18,822 nt of DNA from JAZGAE01 sp036475545 (GTDB lineage: Bacteria; Pseudomonadota; Alphaproteobacteria; DATDPM01). Shown here piece after piece: positions 6,757-14,238 of this stretch. Below the pieces are notes generated by a model. It saw nothing but the letters and a program-made list of their open reading frames with translations, ran no database searches and was not told where the DNA came from. The number at the start of each line of letters is the position of its first letter. Positions within the stretch are counted from its first letter, which is position 1. The stretch lies in NCBI GenBank assembly GCA_036475545.1, contig JAZGAE010000064.1:1-18822 (forward strand). Reading direction: 5' to 3'. The position numbers were made by a program, and so were the translations under genes.

Positions 6757-7644
6757 CTAACCGAAGCGGCCGGTAATGTAGCCCTGCGTGCGTTCGTCCC
6801 GGGGCCGGGTGAAGACCCGCTCGGTGGAGCCGTACTCCACCAGCTCACCGAGGTGGAAGAAGGCGGTGCGCTGGGAGACCCGCGCGGCCTGCTGCATCGA
6901 GTGGGTGACGATGACGATCGTGTAATTCTCGCGGAGCTCGTCCATGAGCTCTTCGATCCGCGCCGTGGCGATGGGATCGAGGGCCGAGCACGGCTCGTCC
7001 ATGAGGATGATCTCGGGATCGACCGCGATGGCGCGCGCGATGCACAATCGCTGCTGTTGCCCGCCCGAGAGGCTCGTTCCCGGCTGGTCCAGGCGGTCAT
7101 ATACCTCGTCGTAGAGACCCGCCCTTTCAAGGCTCGTCGTCACGATCTGGTCGAGCTCGTCGCGGACCGCGGCCAGCCCGTGAATCTGTGGCCCGTAGGC
7201 GACGTTGTCGTAGATCGACTTCGGGAACGGGTTCGGTTTCTGGAATACCATGCCGATGCGCGCCCGAAGTTGCACCACGTCGACACCCGGGTCGTAGATC
7301 TCATCGCCGTCGAGGGTGACGGAGCCCGACACCACGCAGCCCTCGATGATGTCGTTCATCCGGTTGAGGCAGCGAATGAACGTGGTCTTGCCACAGCCCG
7401 ACGGGCCGATGAGCGCCGTCACCTCCTTGACCGTGATGTCCAGGTCAACGTCCTTGAGCGCGTGGTTGTCGCCGTAGAAGACGTTGACGCCGCGCGCCTC
7501 CATCTTGGGCGCGCGGCGCGAAGGCGCCGCCTCGGCAACCGCGGCGCCCACCGCAACCTCGGCCGCCGGAGTCGGCGCGGTTGCGGGCGCTGGCTTCGCC
7601 TTGTCACTCACCTTTGTTGGTACCTGAACCGTCAATCCAAGCAT
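6757..7644 (-). CDS. pstB: Phosphate ABC transporter ATP-binding protein PstB
   Basis: The 295-residue ATPase powers phosphate import through PstC/PstA. All ABC motifs are present: Walker A GPSGCGKT at 80-87, Q-loop Q135 (VFQKPNPFP), signature LSGGQQQR at 182-189, Walker B IILMDEP at 202-208 and switch H238. NPFPKSIYDNVAYGP and the MDEPCSALDPIAT segment are PstB-specific. The first 45 or so residues are an Ala/Pro-rich extension absent from E. coli PstB (257 residues). The ATG at 7644 sits one base after the pstA stop with a weak GGTGG site, so translation is probably coupled. A start inside the extension cannot be excluded, but the domain itself is complete either way. Confidence 0.97.
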   Translation of the reverse strand: MLGLTVQVPTKVSDKAKPAPATAPTPAAEVAVGAAVAEAAPSRRAPKMEARGVNVFYGDNHALKDVDLDITVKEVTALIGPSGCGKTTFIRCLNRMNDIIEGCVVSGSVTLDGDEIYDPGVDVVQLRARIGMVFQKPNPFPKSIYDNVAYGPQIHGLAAVRDELDQIVTTSLERAGLYDEVYDRLDQPGTSLSGGQQQRLCIARAIAVDPEIILMDEPCSALDPIATARIEELMDELRENYTIVIVTHSMQQAARVSQRTAFFHLGELVEYGSTERVFTRPRDERTQGYITGRFG

Positions 7645-7645
7645 C

Positions 7646-8947
7646 TTACCACCGTTTCTCGAATTTTTGCCGCAGGTAGATCGCCAGTCCGTTCATGGCG
7701 ATGAGGAAGACCAGAAGGACCATGGTCGCGGCGGCCGCCTTCTCGACGAATCCGCGCTCGGGGGCGTCCGACCAGATGAAGATCTGCACCGGCAGCACCG
7801 TCGCCGGATCGAGGGGGCCGCGCGCGATGTCGACGATGAAGGCCACCATGCCGATCATCAACAGCGGCGCCGTCTCGCCGAGGGCCCGGGCCATGCCGAT
7901 GATGGTGCCGGTCAATATCCCGGGCATGGCGATGGGGAACACGTGGTGCAAGACCGTTTGGACGGGGCTCGCGCCGACGCTGAGCGCGGCCTCGCGGATC
8001 GAAGGCGGCACCGCCTTGAGGGCCACGCGGCCCGCGATGATGATGGTGGGCAGCGTCATCAGCGCCAACACCATGCCGCCCACCAGCGGCGCCGAGCGCG
8101 GCAGTTCGAAGAAGTTGAGAAGCACCGCGAGGCCCAAAATCCCGAAGATGATCGAGGGCACCGCCGCCAGATTGTTGATGTTGACCTCGATGAGGTCGGT
8201 CAACCTGTTCTTCGGCGCGAACTCTTCCAGATACACCGCCGCCATGACGCCGATGGGGAAGGCCAGCAGCAGCGTGACCAGAAGGGCGAAGAAGGAACCG
8301 ACGACCGCGCCCCAGATGCCGGCGAGCTCCGGCTCGCGGCTGTCGCCTGCGGTGAAGAAGCGCGCGTTGAACCGCTTCTCGACGAAGCCCCAATCGACCA
8401 GTCGATCGACCCAGCCGATCTGCGCGTCGCTCAGACGGCGCTCGGCCTCCGGCAGGTCCGGGCTGATATAGCCCTTCATGTACATGTCCACGTCGTCGTC
8501 GACGGGCACCCACACCGTCCGGGTCGCGCCGATGAGCGCGGGATCGTCCAGCACCATCGCGCGCAAGTCGTACGCGGCGCCGGAGCTGACCAGGGAACGC
8601 AGCGCCCGCTTGTCGCGGCGCTTCTTCACCTCTGGGAAGAGCTGGCCGATCGCGCGCTTCGCCAGCGCCGCGTAGTCGGCGCGGGCGAGCGTGCGCGCGT
8701 CGCGCGTGCCCTCGGGGTCGATGAGCTGCGGGTCGAAATGGATCTCGAGCCGGACCAGGTGCTGGGTGAACGCGCTGTACCCCTTTTCGATGATGCTGGC
8801 GAACAGAATGCCTAAGAAGGCGAGTGCCAGCGCCACCGAGATCAGGCCGTAGAGGCGAAAGCGCCGCTCGGCGGCGTAGCGCCGCTTGAGCCCGGCGTTG
8901 AGGCGATCCGTCACCGCCACTGTCTGCCTCCCGGGGGTCTCACTCAT
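7646..8947 (-). CDS. pstA: Phosphate ABC transporter permease PstA
   Basis: The 433-residue inner-membrane protein pairs with PstC to form the phosphate channel. A first membrane segment at about 34-54 is followed by a roughly 160-residue soluble, presumably periplasmic, region (about 55-210) matching the N-terminal domain known in many proteobacterial PstA proteins (DUF3333 type). The permease core with about five segments follows (211-430). The EAA loop that contacts PstB lies at about 319-345 (REAALSVGASP). E. coli PstA, without the insert, has about 296 residues. The ATG at 8947 overlaps the end of pstC by 8 bases, and pstB starts one base after the stop, so the genes are tightly coupled. 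Confidence 0.96.
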   Translation of the reverse strand: MSETPGRQTVAVTDRLNAGLKRRYAAERRFRLYGLISVALALAFLGILFASIIEKGYSAFTQHLVRLEIHFDPQLIDPEGTRDARTLARADYAALAKRAIGQLFPEVKKRRDKRALRSLVSSGAAYDLRAMVLDDPALIGATRTVWVPVDDDVDMYMKGYISPDLPEAERRLSDAQIGWVDRLVDWGFVEKRFNARFFTAGDSREPELAGIWGAVVGSFFALLVTLLLAFPIGVMAAVYLEEFAPKNRLTDLIEVNINNLAAVPSIIFGILGLAVLLNFFELPRSAPLVGGMVLALMTLPTIIIAGRVALKAVPPSIREAALSVGASPVQTVLHHVFPIAMPGILTGTIIGMARALGETAPLLMIGMVAFIVDIARGPLDPATVLPVQIFIWSDAPERGFVEKAAAATMVLLVFLIAMNGLAIYLRQKFEKRW

Positions 8948-10322
8948 ATTGCTCTCGGTACTTTCGGACGACCTGAAGCGCCACGACGTTCAACAACAGG
9001 GTGATTGCGAACAGCAGGAGGCCGAGGGCGAAGGCGGCGAGCGTCTTGGGACTGTCGAACTCCTGATCGCCGACCAGCAGCGTCACGATCTGAACCGTGA
9101 CGGTGGTCACCGCCTCGAACGGGTTCGCCGTCAGGTTCGCGGCCAGTCCCGCCGCCATGACGACGATCATGGTCTCGCCGATGGCGCGGGAGACGGCAAG
9201 CAGGATGCCGCCCACGATCCCGGGCAGCGCCGCCGGCACGACGACCCGCCGAATGGTCTCGGACTTCGTTGCCCCCAGCGCGTAGGACCCTTCACGCAGG
9301 CTTTGGGGCACGGCGGTGATCACGTCGTCGGAGATGGAAGAGACGAACGGGATGATCATGATTCCCATCACCACGCCGGCGGCGAGGGCGCTTTCCGATG
9401 CCACGTCGAGACCGAGCAGGGCGCCGGCGTCGCGCACGAGCGGGGCCACCGTGAGGGCCGCGAAGAACCCGTAGACGACGGTCGGGATGCCGGCGAGGAT
9501 CTCCAGCATCGGCTTGACGGTGGCCCGGAACCTGGGCGCCGCGTATTCCGCGAGATAGATGGCGGAGAACAGCCCGACCGGCACCGCCACCACCATGGCG
9601 ACGGCGCTGATCAGCAGCGTGCCGGTCAACACGGGCACCGCGCCGAAGGCGCCTGAGGAGCCTACCTGGTCGGCGCGAATCGCCGTCTGCGGGCTCCATT
9701 TGAGCCCGAACAGGAAGTCCGTCACGGGGATGGCATCGAAGAAGCGCACCGCCTCGAAGACCAGCGAGAGCACGATCCCGATGGTGGTGAAGATCGCCAC
9801 CGTCGAGCTCGCGACGAGGAAGACCTTGATCGCCGCCTCGACTCGGACCCGGGCGCGCAGCGCCGGCGAGACGAAGCGCCGGCCGATGGCGACGCCGCCC
9901 GCGGCCAGGCCGAGGACGACCACGGCGAGCGACGCGAACCCGATGCTCCTGAAGCTGTTGTAACGGTCCGCCGCCGCCCGAAGCTCCGGGTCGACCTCGC
10001 GGCTCACGATGCCGCCTGCGGCGAGGTTGTGGATGTCGTTGAGCAGAAGCTCGAGCCGCGCCTCGGGCAGCCTTTGGACCTCGGCGGGAAGACTCGCGAC
10101 CAGCAGGCTCTCGACGGCGAAGGGCTCGAGAACGAGCCAGGCGAGGAGAACCAGAAAGGCGGGAACGCCGCACCATAGCGCGACGTAGAGGCCGTAATAG
10201 CCGGGCAGCGATTGAAGGCTGCGCGGATGTCCAGCGGCCAACGCGAGCGCCCGCCGCCGGCCGAGCCGGAAACCGATCGCGGTCAAGAGGAGCAGGGCTG
10301 CGACGAGCGTGAGGAGCTGCAT
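8940..10322 (-). CDS. pstC: Phosphate ABC transporter permease PstC
   Basis: The 460-residue protein is the second channel subunit. Residues 1-150 hold two or three membrane segments and an extra soluble stretch typical of the long alphaproteobacterial PstC (DUF3708-type N-terminal region). The permease core runs from about 165 to 455, with IPTVVYGFFA at 279-288 and the EAA loop at about 343-370 (REGSYALGATKSE), followed by IGETMIVVMAAG. The ATG at 10322 places the first hydrophobic segment at the N-terminus; AGGACGG about 9 bases upstream is a fair ribosome site. The frame is open upstream through pstS, but that part is a shadow. It is separated from pstS by 131 bases containing a strong hairpin. 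Confidence 0.95.
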   Translation of the reverse strand: MQLLTLVAALLLLTAIGFRLGRRRALALAAGHPRSLQSLPGYYGLYVALWCGVPAFLVLLAWLVLEPFAVESLLVASLPAEVQRLPEARLELLLNDIHNLAAGGIVSREVDPELRAAADRYNSFRSIGFASLAVVVLGLAAGGVAIGRRFVSPALRARVRVEAAIKVFLVASSTVAIFTTIGIVLSLVFEAVRFFDAIPVTDFLFGLKWSPQTAIRADQVGSSGAFGAVPVLTGTLLISAVAMVVAVPVGLFSAIYLAEYAAPRFRATVKPMLEILAGIPTVVYGFFAALTVAPLVRDAGALLGLDVASESALAAGVVMGIMIIPFVSSISDDVITAVPQSLREGSYALGATKSETIRRVVVPAALPGIVGGILLAVSRAIGETMIVVMAAGLAANLTANPFEAVTTVTVQIVTLLVGDQEFDSPKTLAAFALGLLLFAITLLLNVVALQVVRKYREQYE

Positions 10323-10415
10323 GCCCAGTACCGTCCTATTGGGATAGAGGGTACTTGGGCGCTCCCCGCGAACAGACGCCGGGCGGCTCCCCGTGCATGG
10401 GGCCGCGAACGCTAT

Positions 10416-10448
10416 GGCCGGCGGCCGGGTCGGCCCCGCCGCCGGTCC
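10416..10448 (-). promoter_or_regulatory. Stem-loop between pstS and pstC
   Basis: CCGGCGGC (10418-10425) and GCCGCCGG (10438-10445) form a perfect 8-bp stem, extended by two G-C pairs past a bulged T, with a 12-base loop. It begins 5 bases after the pstS stop on the transcribed strand. No T tract follows. In other bacteria a hairpin after the first gene of a binding-protein operon partly ends transcription or protects the upstream message, giving excess binding protein; that role is inferred here. Confidence 0.45.
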
Positions 10449-10453
10449 AGGGA

Positions 10454-11500
10454 TTACATGGCGAGCGGCGCAAAACTCATCGCTGCCTGATGCCCTCTCC
10501 TGCGCTCCTCGTCGGCAAGCGGGATCAGACCCTTGTCCGCGAGGTAGCCCTCCGGACCCCAAGCCTTCTCGCTCGTGAACTCGGCCACGTAGTCTTTCAT
10601 TCCCCGGATCGACCCGAGGTGGGCGTTCTTCACGTAGAAGTACATCGAGCGCGAGATCGGGTAACTGCCGTCGGAGATGGTCTCGAACTCGGGCTCCACG
10701 CCCTCGATGGCACTGCCCCGAACCCTGTCGCGGTTCTGGTCGAGGAAACTGAACCCGAAGATGCCCAGTGCGTTCGGGTTGGCGACCAGCTTCTGCACGA
10801 TCAGGACGTCGTTCTCGCCAACCTCGACGAAGGCGCCGTCCTCGCGGATCGCGTGGCAGACGGCCCTGTACTTCTTCTCGTCCTTCTCCTTCAGCGCCTT
10901 GAGCGCCGGGAAGGTCTTGCAGCCTCCCTCCATGGCGATCTCGACGAAGGCGTCGCGCGTTCCCGAAGTCGGCGGCGGTCCCAGGACCTCGATCTTGGCG
11001 TTGGGGAGCGCGGGATCGATGTCGCTCCACTTCTCAAGGGGATTCGGCACCAGATTCTCGCCCTTGTCGTCGGCCGGCACGTCCTTGGCCAGGGCGAGGA
11101 ACACTTGCCGGAGGGTCAACTCAACCGGTTCGGCCTCCTTGGATTTGGCGATGACGATGCCGTCATAGCCGATCTTGACCTCGGTGACGTCGAAGACGGC
11201 GTTGTTGGCGCAGTTGTCCATCTCGGACTTCTTGATGCGCCGCGACGCGTTGGTGATGTCGGGGTGCCTGACCCCGACGCCGGCGCAGAACAGCTTGAAC
11301 CCGCCGCCGGAGCCCGTCGATTCGACCACGGGCGTCTTGAAGTCGGTGGTCTTGCCGAACTTCTCGGCCACGGCCGTCGCGAACGGAAACACGGTGGAGG
11401 ATCCGACGATCCGGATCTGATCACGGGCCTTCGCCGGTGCACCCGACGCCGCCACGGCCAGGGCCGTAACGGCCGCCAACGCGAACCTCCTCACAATCAC
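10454..11500 (-). CDS. pstS: Periplasmic phosphate-binding protein PstS
   Basis: The 348-residue precursor has a Sec signal peptide (MIVRRFALAAVTALAVAASG, likely cut after AKA at about residue 25) and then the phosphate-binding fold: IRIVGSSTVFPFA at the mature N-terminus, ESTGSGGGFKLFC, and PTSGTRDAF. The SSTV, TGSG and SGTRD loops bind phosphate in the family. It captures phosphate in the periplasm and delivers it to PstC/PstA. AGGAGG at 11508-11513 lies only 1 base before the ATG at 11506 but 7 bases before the in-frame GTG at 11500, so I take the GTG; the mature protein is unchanged. It heads the operon, with a Pho box 129 bases upstream and a hairpin in its leader. Confidence 0.95.
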   Translation of the reverse strand: MIVRRFALAAVTALAVAASGAPAKARDQIRIVGSSTVFPFATAVAEKFGKTTDFKTPVVESTGSGGGFKLFCAGVGVRHPDITNASRRIKKSEMDNCANNAVFDVTEVKIGYDGIVIAKSKEAEPVELTLRQVFLALAKDVPADDKGENLVPNPLEKWSDIDPALPNAKIEVLGPPPTSGTRDAFVEIAMEGGCKTFPALKALKEKDEKKYRAVCHAIREDGAFVEVGENDVLIVQKLVANPNALGIFGFSFLDQNRDRVRGSAIEGVEPEFETISDGSYPISRSMYFYVKNAHLGSIRGMKDYVAEFTSEKAWGPEGYLADKGLIPLADEERRRGHQAAMSFAPLAM

Positions 11501-11507
11501 GGTCATG

Positions 11508-11513
11508 CCTCCT
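11508..11513 (-). promoter_or_regulatory. Shine-Dalgarno site of pstS that favours a GTG start
   Basis: A consensus AGGAGG is seen 1 base before an ATG (11506) and 7 bases before a GTG (11500) in the same frame. Ribosomes need about 5-10 bases of spacing, so the GTG is the likelier start. The GGAGGC at 11507-11512 is also exactly complementary to GCCTCC in the upstream leader hairpin. Confidence 0.7.
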
Positions 11514-11528
11514 AAAACGCATGATTTC

Positions 11529-11554
11529 CGGGAGGCGTGCAGCCGCGCCTCCCG
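11529..11554 (-). promoter_or_regulatory. Hairpin in the pstS leader with a potential anti-Shine-Dalgarno arm
   Basis: CGGGAGGCG (plus strand, 11529-11537) is perfectly mirrored by CGCCTCCCG (11546-11554), giving a 9-bp stem and 8-base loop in the pstS leader RNA, 15 bases before the ribosome site. The 3' arm of the RNA contains GCCTCC (11536 to 11531), which can pair with GGAGGC at the ribosome site (11512 to 11507). The two pairings exclude each other. The structures are read directly; regulation is inference. Confidence 0.5.
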
Positions 11555-11615
11555 CGTCAAGCGGTAGGGCGCGAGCGCACGCCAAACCTCGTTTTAGCGA
11601 CCGCGTGCGACAGGC

Positions 11616-11646
11616 ATACTACGGTACTGTTACGGTTTTGTGACAA
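11616..11646 (-). promoter_or_regulatory. Pho box and promoter of pstSCAB-phoU-phoB
   Basis: On the minus strand TTGTCACAAAACCGTAAC (11646 to 11629) fits the PhoB site pattern of two 7-base half-sites around a 4-base A-rich spacer (E. coli pstS: CTGTCAT AAAA CTGTCAT). Seven bases further on is TAGTAT (11621 to 11616), a plausible -10 box; PhoB promoters lack a good -35. Transcription from here would give a leader of about 105 bases before the pstS start. It stands out as AT-rich in its surroundings. Confidence 0.7.
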
Positions 11647-11708
11647 CCGCGCGGAAGCGCATGCAGCCGAATCGCCCCGCCGGGGGATGCGAGCGAACCC
11701 GCCGCACA

Positions 11709-11730
11709 ACCTGACCGGATTATGCTCTAG
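11709..11730 (-). repeat. 22-bp repeat, copy 2, overlapping porin stop codon
   Basis: It is identical to the copy at 110-131 over 22 bases, in the same orientation relative to its gene: the TAG at its start ends the porin frame (QIDF then stop). What follows (TGTGCGGC on the minus strand) shows no second arm, so it is again a half palindrome. It lies 63 bases upstream of the Pho box and may separate porin and pstS transcription. Confidence 0.75.
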
Positions 11731-13118
11731 AAGTCGATTTGGCCGCGGACCTGGACGATGAACGGATCGTCGTCTCCGGGGGTCTCGCCCGAGGATGTGT
11801 TCAACGCGTTGCCGGTCGCGTTTCGGTCGGTATCCACCCAGATGGTATTCAGCATCAACCGGACGTACGGGTTGAGGTACCAGTTGAGCCCGAGGGTGAC
11901 GTTGATTTCCTCGCCGCCGAGGATGTCCTCGTCGGTGAGGTCGATGGTGCTGTAGCGCACGGCGATCTGCCAGGCCCCGAGGCCGCCGTCGCCGAGGCTG
12001 GCCTTGGGCCGAAGGCGGCCGAAGTTGCCCCGTTTGGGGTTGAAGGGGCGCGACTCGCCGGTAAGAAAATAGCTCGCCTCGGCGTACCAGCCATCGAAGT
12101 CGACGTCGTCGAATCGGTCACGGGTGACACCGGTATGGGTGTATTCCCCCTGAAACGCGAACGGACCGAGCACGGCGGCGACCTCGGGCCGGACGATGTA
12201 AAAAGCGCGGGCACCCATGATCGTGCCGGTGGTGACGAACCGGACGTCGGTCACGTGCGATTCGGGCCGCTCGAGAAATCCAAGCGTGTCGTTGTTGGGA
12301 TCGCCGTACACCGCGCCGAATCCGAGGTGGAGCGAGCGGGTCTTTCCCGAAAGCGGCGCGTAGGTCACCCGCCCCCCGGCATGCCAGGCCTCGTTGCCCT
12401 CGCTATCGACGTCGCCGCCGACCGCATCGCCGAACAGGCCCGCCCCCGCCGACCAATTGTCGCCGTGCGTCCAGCCGCCAATGCCGATCTTCCGGCCTGG
12501 CACGAAGGCGAACGAGAGCGCCCGCTCCATGAAGGTGATGTACTTGGAGCTCGTTTGTCCTTCGAGGCTGAACGGTATCTTGAAGTTGCCCAGGGTAAAT
12601 ACCGCGGGGTCGAAGCCGGCGTAGGCGATGTAGACGTCCTTGAGGCTGACGTCGTTGCCGCTGAAGTCGACCTCGACTTTGTAGTCCCAGTCCGTGAGCA
12701 GCGTGCCCTTGACGAGGATGCGGGCGCGGCGCAGCTCGGTGCCGTCGCCGAGCTTGGACTTGTCGTCGCCGTACCAGGCCGAATCCACCATGATCCGGCC
12801 GCCGATCTGGGCCGAGAACGCCCCGTCCTCGGTCTCGACCGCGATTCCGGGCTTGGTCGTGACCTTGACGGCCTTGCCATCGGCCGTCTTCTCCGGGGCC
12901 GCATTCCGGGCGGCCTGCGCCCGCGCGGCCTCCTGCTGGGCCCTCCTGACTTCGTTCAGCTGCTCCTTGAGGCGGCCGAGCTCGGCCTCCAGCCGATCCA
13001 CCTGTTGCTGGAGCACCTCGACTTCGCCCGCCCAGGCCGTGCCGTTCACCAGAGCCACGGCAAGCAAGACGGCCGCGCCAGGACTCAGCCCGAACAGGCG
13101 GGACGCGTGATGCCCCAT
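11727..13118 (-). CDS. OprO/OprP-type (phosphate-selective) outer-membrane porin
   Basis: The 463-residue precursor has a signal peptide (about 1-31, cut near AWA-GE), a coiled-coil stretch at about 33-70 (VEVLQQQVDRLEAELGRLKE), an Ala-rich linker and a beta-barrel of alternating aromatic strands ending in VRGQIDF, the terminal Phe recognised by the BAM complex. The barrel resembles the phosphate-selective porin O and P family: AQIGGRIMVDSAWY, LRRARILVKGTLLTDWDYKVEVDF, and YLNPYVRLMLN near the end. Such porins pass phosphate or polyphosphate, though many family members are not anion-selective. Position at the head of the pst block supports phosphate. The ATG at 13118 has GGGGGA about 8 bases upstream. 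I saw no convincing Pho box in the 214 bases upstream. Its stop is within the 22-bp repeat. Confidence 0.88.
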   Translation of the reverse strand: MGHHASRLFGLSPGAAVLLAVALVNGTAWAGEVEVLQQQVDRLEAELGRLKEQLNEVRRAQQEAARAQAARNAAPEKTADGKAVKVTTKPGIAVETEDGAFSAQIGGRIMVDSAWYGDDKSKLGDGTELRRARILVKGTLLTDWDYKVEVDFSGNDVSLKDVYIAYAGFDPAVFTLGNFKIPFSLEGQTSSKYITFMERALSFAFVPGRKIGIGGWTHGDNWSAGAGLFGDAVGGDVDSEGNEAWHAGGRVTYAPLSGKTRSLHLGFGAVYGDPNNDTLGFLERPESHVTDVRFVTTGTIMGARAFYIVRPEVAAVLGPFAFQGEYTHTGVTRDRFDDVDFDGWYAEASYFLTGESRPFNPKRGNFGRLRPKASLGDGGLGAWQIAVRYSTIDLTDEDILGGEEINVTLGLNWYLNPYVRLMLNTIWVDTDRNATGNALNTSSGETPGDDDPFIVQVRGQIDF

Positions 13119-13282
13119 CGCTTGGTCCCCCGACCCCGTTTGTTGCCTTGATCCGGCCAGTCCCCTATGGCCTTGTTGGGCATCGTTAGGGTAGAACAAA
13201 TTCACACTTGCGGCCAGCGGCCACTCGCCTTTCGCACGTGATGACGCGTCGCTGCGGGGGCAAGGGCGTTCGGGCCGCGCGA

Positions 13283-13314
13283 CCTGATCGAAACCTTGCC
13301 TGATCGAAACCTTG
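13283..13314 (+). repeat. Perfect 16-bp tandem direct repeat before the methyltransferase gene
   Basis: CCTGATCGAAACCTTG occurs at 13283-13298 and again immediately at 13299-13314 with no mismatch. It lies 18 bases before the proposed GTG start and 165 bases upstream of the divergent porin gene. It could be a pair of regulator sites or a recent slippage duplication. GCGGCCA is also doubled at 13210-13223 in the same region. Confidence 0.85.
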
Positions 13315-13332
13315 AAGGAGAAGGCCCGGACG

Positions 13333-14238
13333 GTGGTCGTGGACGATGCGGGCGGCGGCGAGCCGCCGATGCTCGAAGAGCCGCTCGTTGTCAGCGCGCC
13401 GCTGGCAAGACGGGTGGCCCCGGACCTGTGCCGCAAGGATCCCGCTTCGGGCGAGGATTGCGCCTGGTACCATGGCTCGTGGCAATACTTTCGCGCCCTC
13501 GACCTGGTCACGGCGCCGTCGGACCACGCGGATTTCTTGCTCGACGCCCTTGGCTCCCTGGCGCGCGCGGACGGGTCCCGTCGCATACTGGTCTCGGGCG
13601 CGGCCGACTATTCCATGCCTGCCCACGTGCTGTGGGCCTACGCGAAGGAAAGCGCGGTCGCGGATGTCACCGTCGTGGACATCTGTGAAACGCCGCTGTT
13701 CCTCACGAAATGGTACGCGGAAACGAGGTCCGCGCGCCTCCAGACCAAGGCGTGCGACATCCTGGACTACGAAACGGAGCGGCCCTTCGACGTTCTCTGC
13801 ACGCACTCCTTCCTTGGAAACTTCGCCGCGGACCAGCGGCGAGACGTCATCGCGAAATGGCGAGACCTCCTGAGGCCGGGGGGCAAGGTCATAACCGTCA
13901 ACCGCGTTCGCCCCGCCAACGCGCCGGAGAAGGTTCGCTTCACGCGGGAGCAGGCGGCGGAGTTCCGGGAGGCGGTCCTGCGCGAGGCGCGAGTCAGGCG
14001 GGACATCCTCGGCGTCGATCCCGAGGAGCTGGCGAGCTGCGCGCAGACTTACGCCGAGAGCAAACGGACCCATCCCATCAGGTCGCGCGAGGAAATCATC
14101 GAGCTGTTCGAGGGCGGAGGATTCGCGATCGAGCGCTTCGAGTTGGGCGGCGTGCCTGGAAAGTTCGGCAAGCGGCCGTCCGGGCCGACCGCCCCGGGGG
14201 ACGCCGAGTATGCGCGGATCGTCGCCTCACGGCTCTAG
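13333..14238 (+). CDS. Class I SAM-dependent methyltransferase, substrate unknown
   Basis: The 301-residue protein shows a Rossmann-type methyltransferase core: motif I as ILVSGAADYSM at about 85-95 (an AAD variant of the usual GxGxG), the acidic residue of motif II in VTVVDICET at about 112-120, KACDILDY for motif III, then FDVLCTHSFLGNF and LLRPGGKVITVNRV, typical motifs IV-VI. The N-terminal 70 residues, with WYHGSWQYFRALDLV, probably cap the substrate site. I do not recognise the substrate. The frame opens at a TTG (13312); I choose the GTG at 13333, 8 bases after GGAGAAGG, with GTG 13339 also possible. It diverges from the porin, sharing a 214-base intergenic region, so joint control is possible. 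Its TAG stop is the first part of the 41-bp palindrome. Confidence 0.78.
   Translation: MVVDDAGGGEPPMLEEPLVVSAPLARRVAPDLCRKDPASGEDCAWYHGSWQYFRALDLVTAPSDHADFLLDALGSLARADGSRRILVSGAADYSMPAHVLWAYAKESAVADVTVVDICETPLFLTKWYAETRSARLQTKACDILDYETERPFDVLCTHSFLGNFAADQRRDVIAKWRDLLRPGGKVITVNRVRPANAPEKVRFTREQAAEFREAVLREARVRRDILGVDPEELASCAQTYAESKRTHPIRSREEIIELFEGGGFAIERFELGGVPGKFGKRPSGPTAPGDAEYARIVASRL

Noticed and set aside
5982..7130. Upstream extension of the phoB frame through phoU and pstB
   Set aside because: The extension is Arg/Ser/Pro-rich shadow sequence of two clear genes. PhoB begins at the ATG at 5981 with the canonical receiver-domain start.
10323..11030. Upstream extension of the pstC frame into pstS
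   Set aside because: The extension is Arg/Gly-rich shadow sequence with no membrane segment. PstC starts naturally at 10322.
13119..13332. Possible second Pho box for the porin or methyltransferase
   Set aside because: A single CGTCAT-like half-site near 13240 has no partner at the right spacing on either strand.
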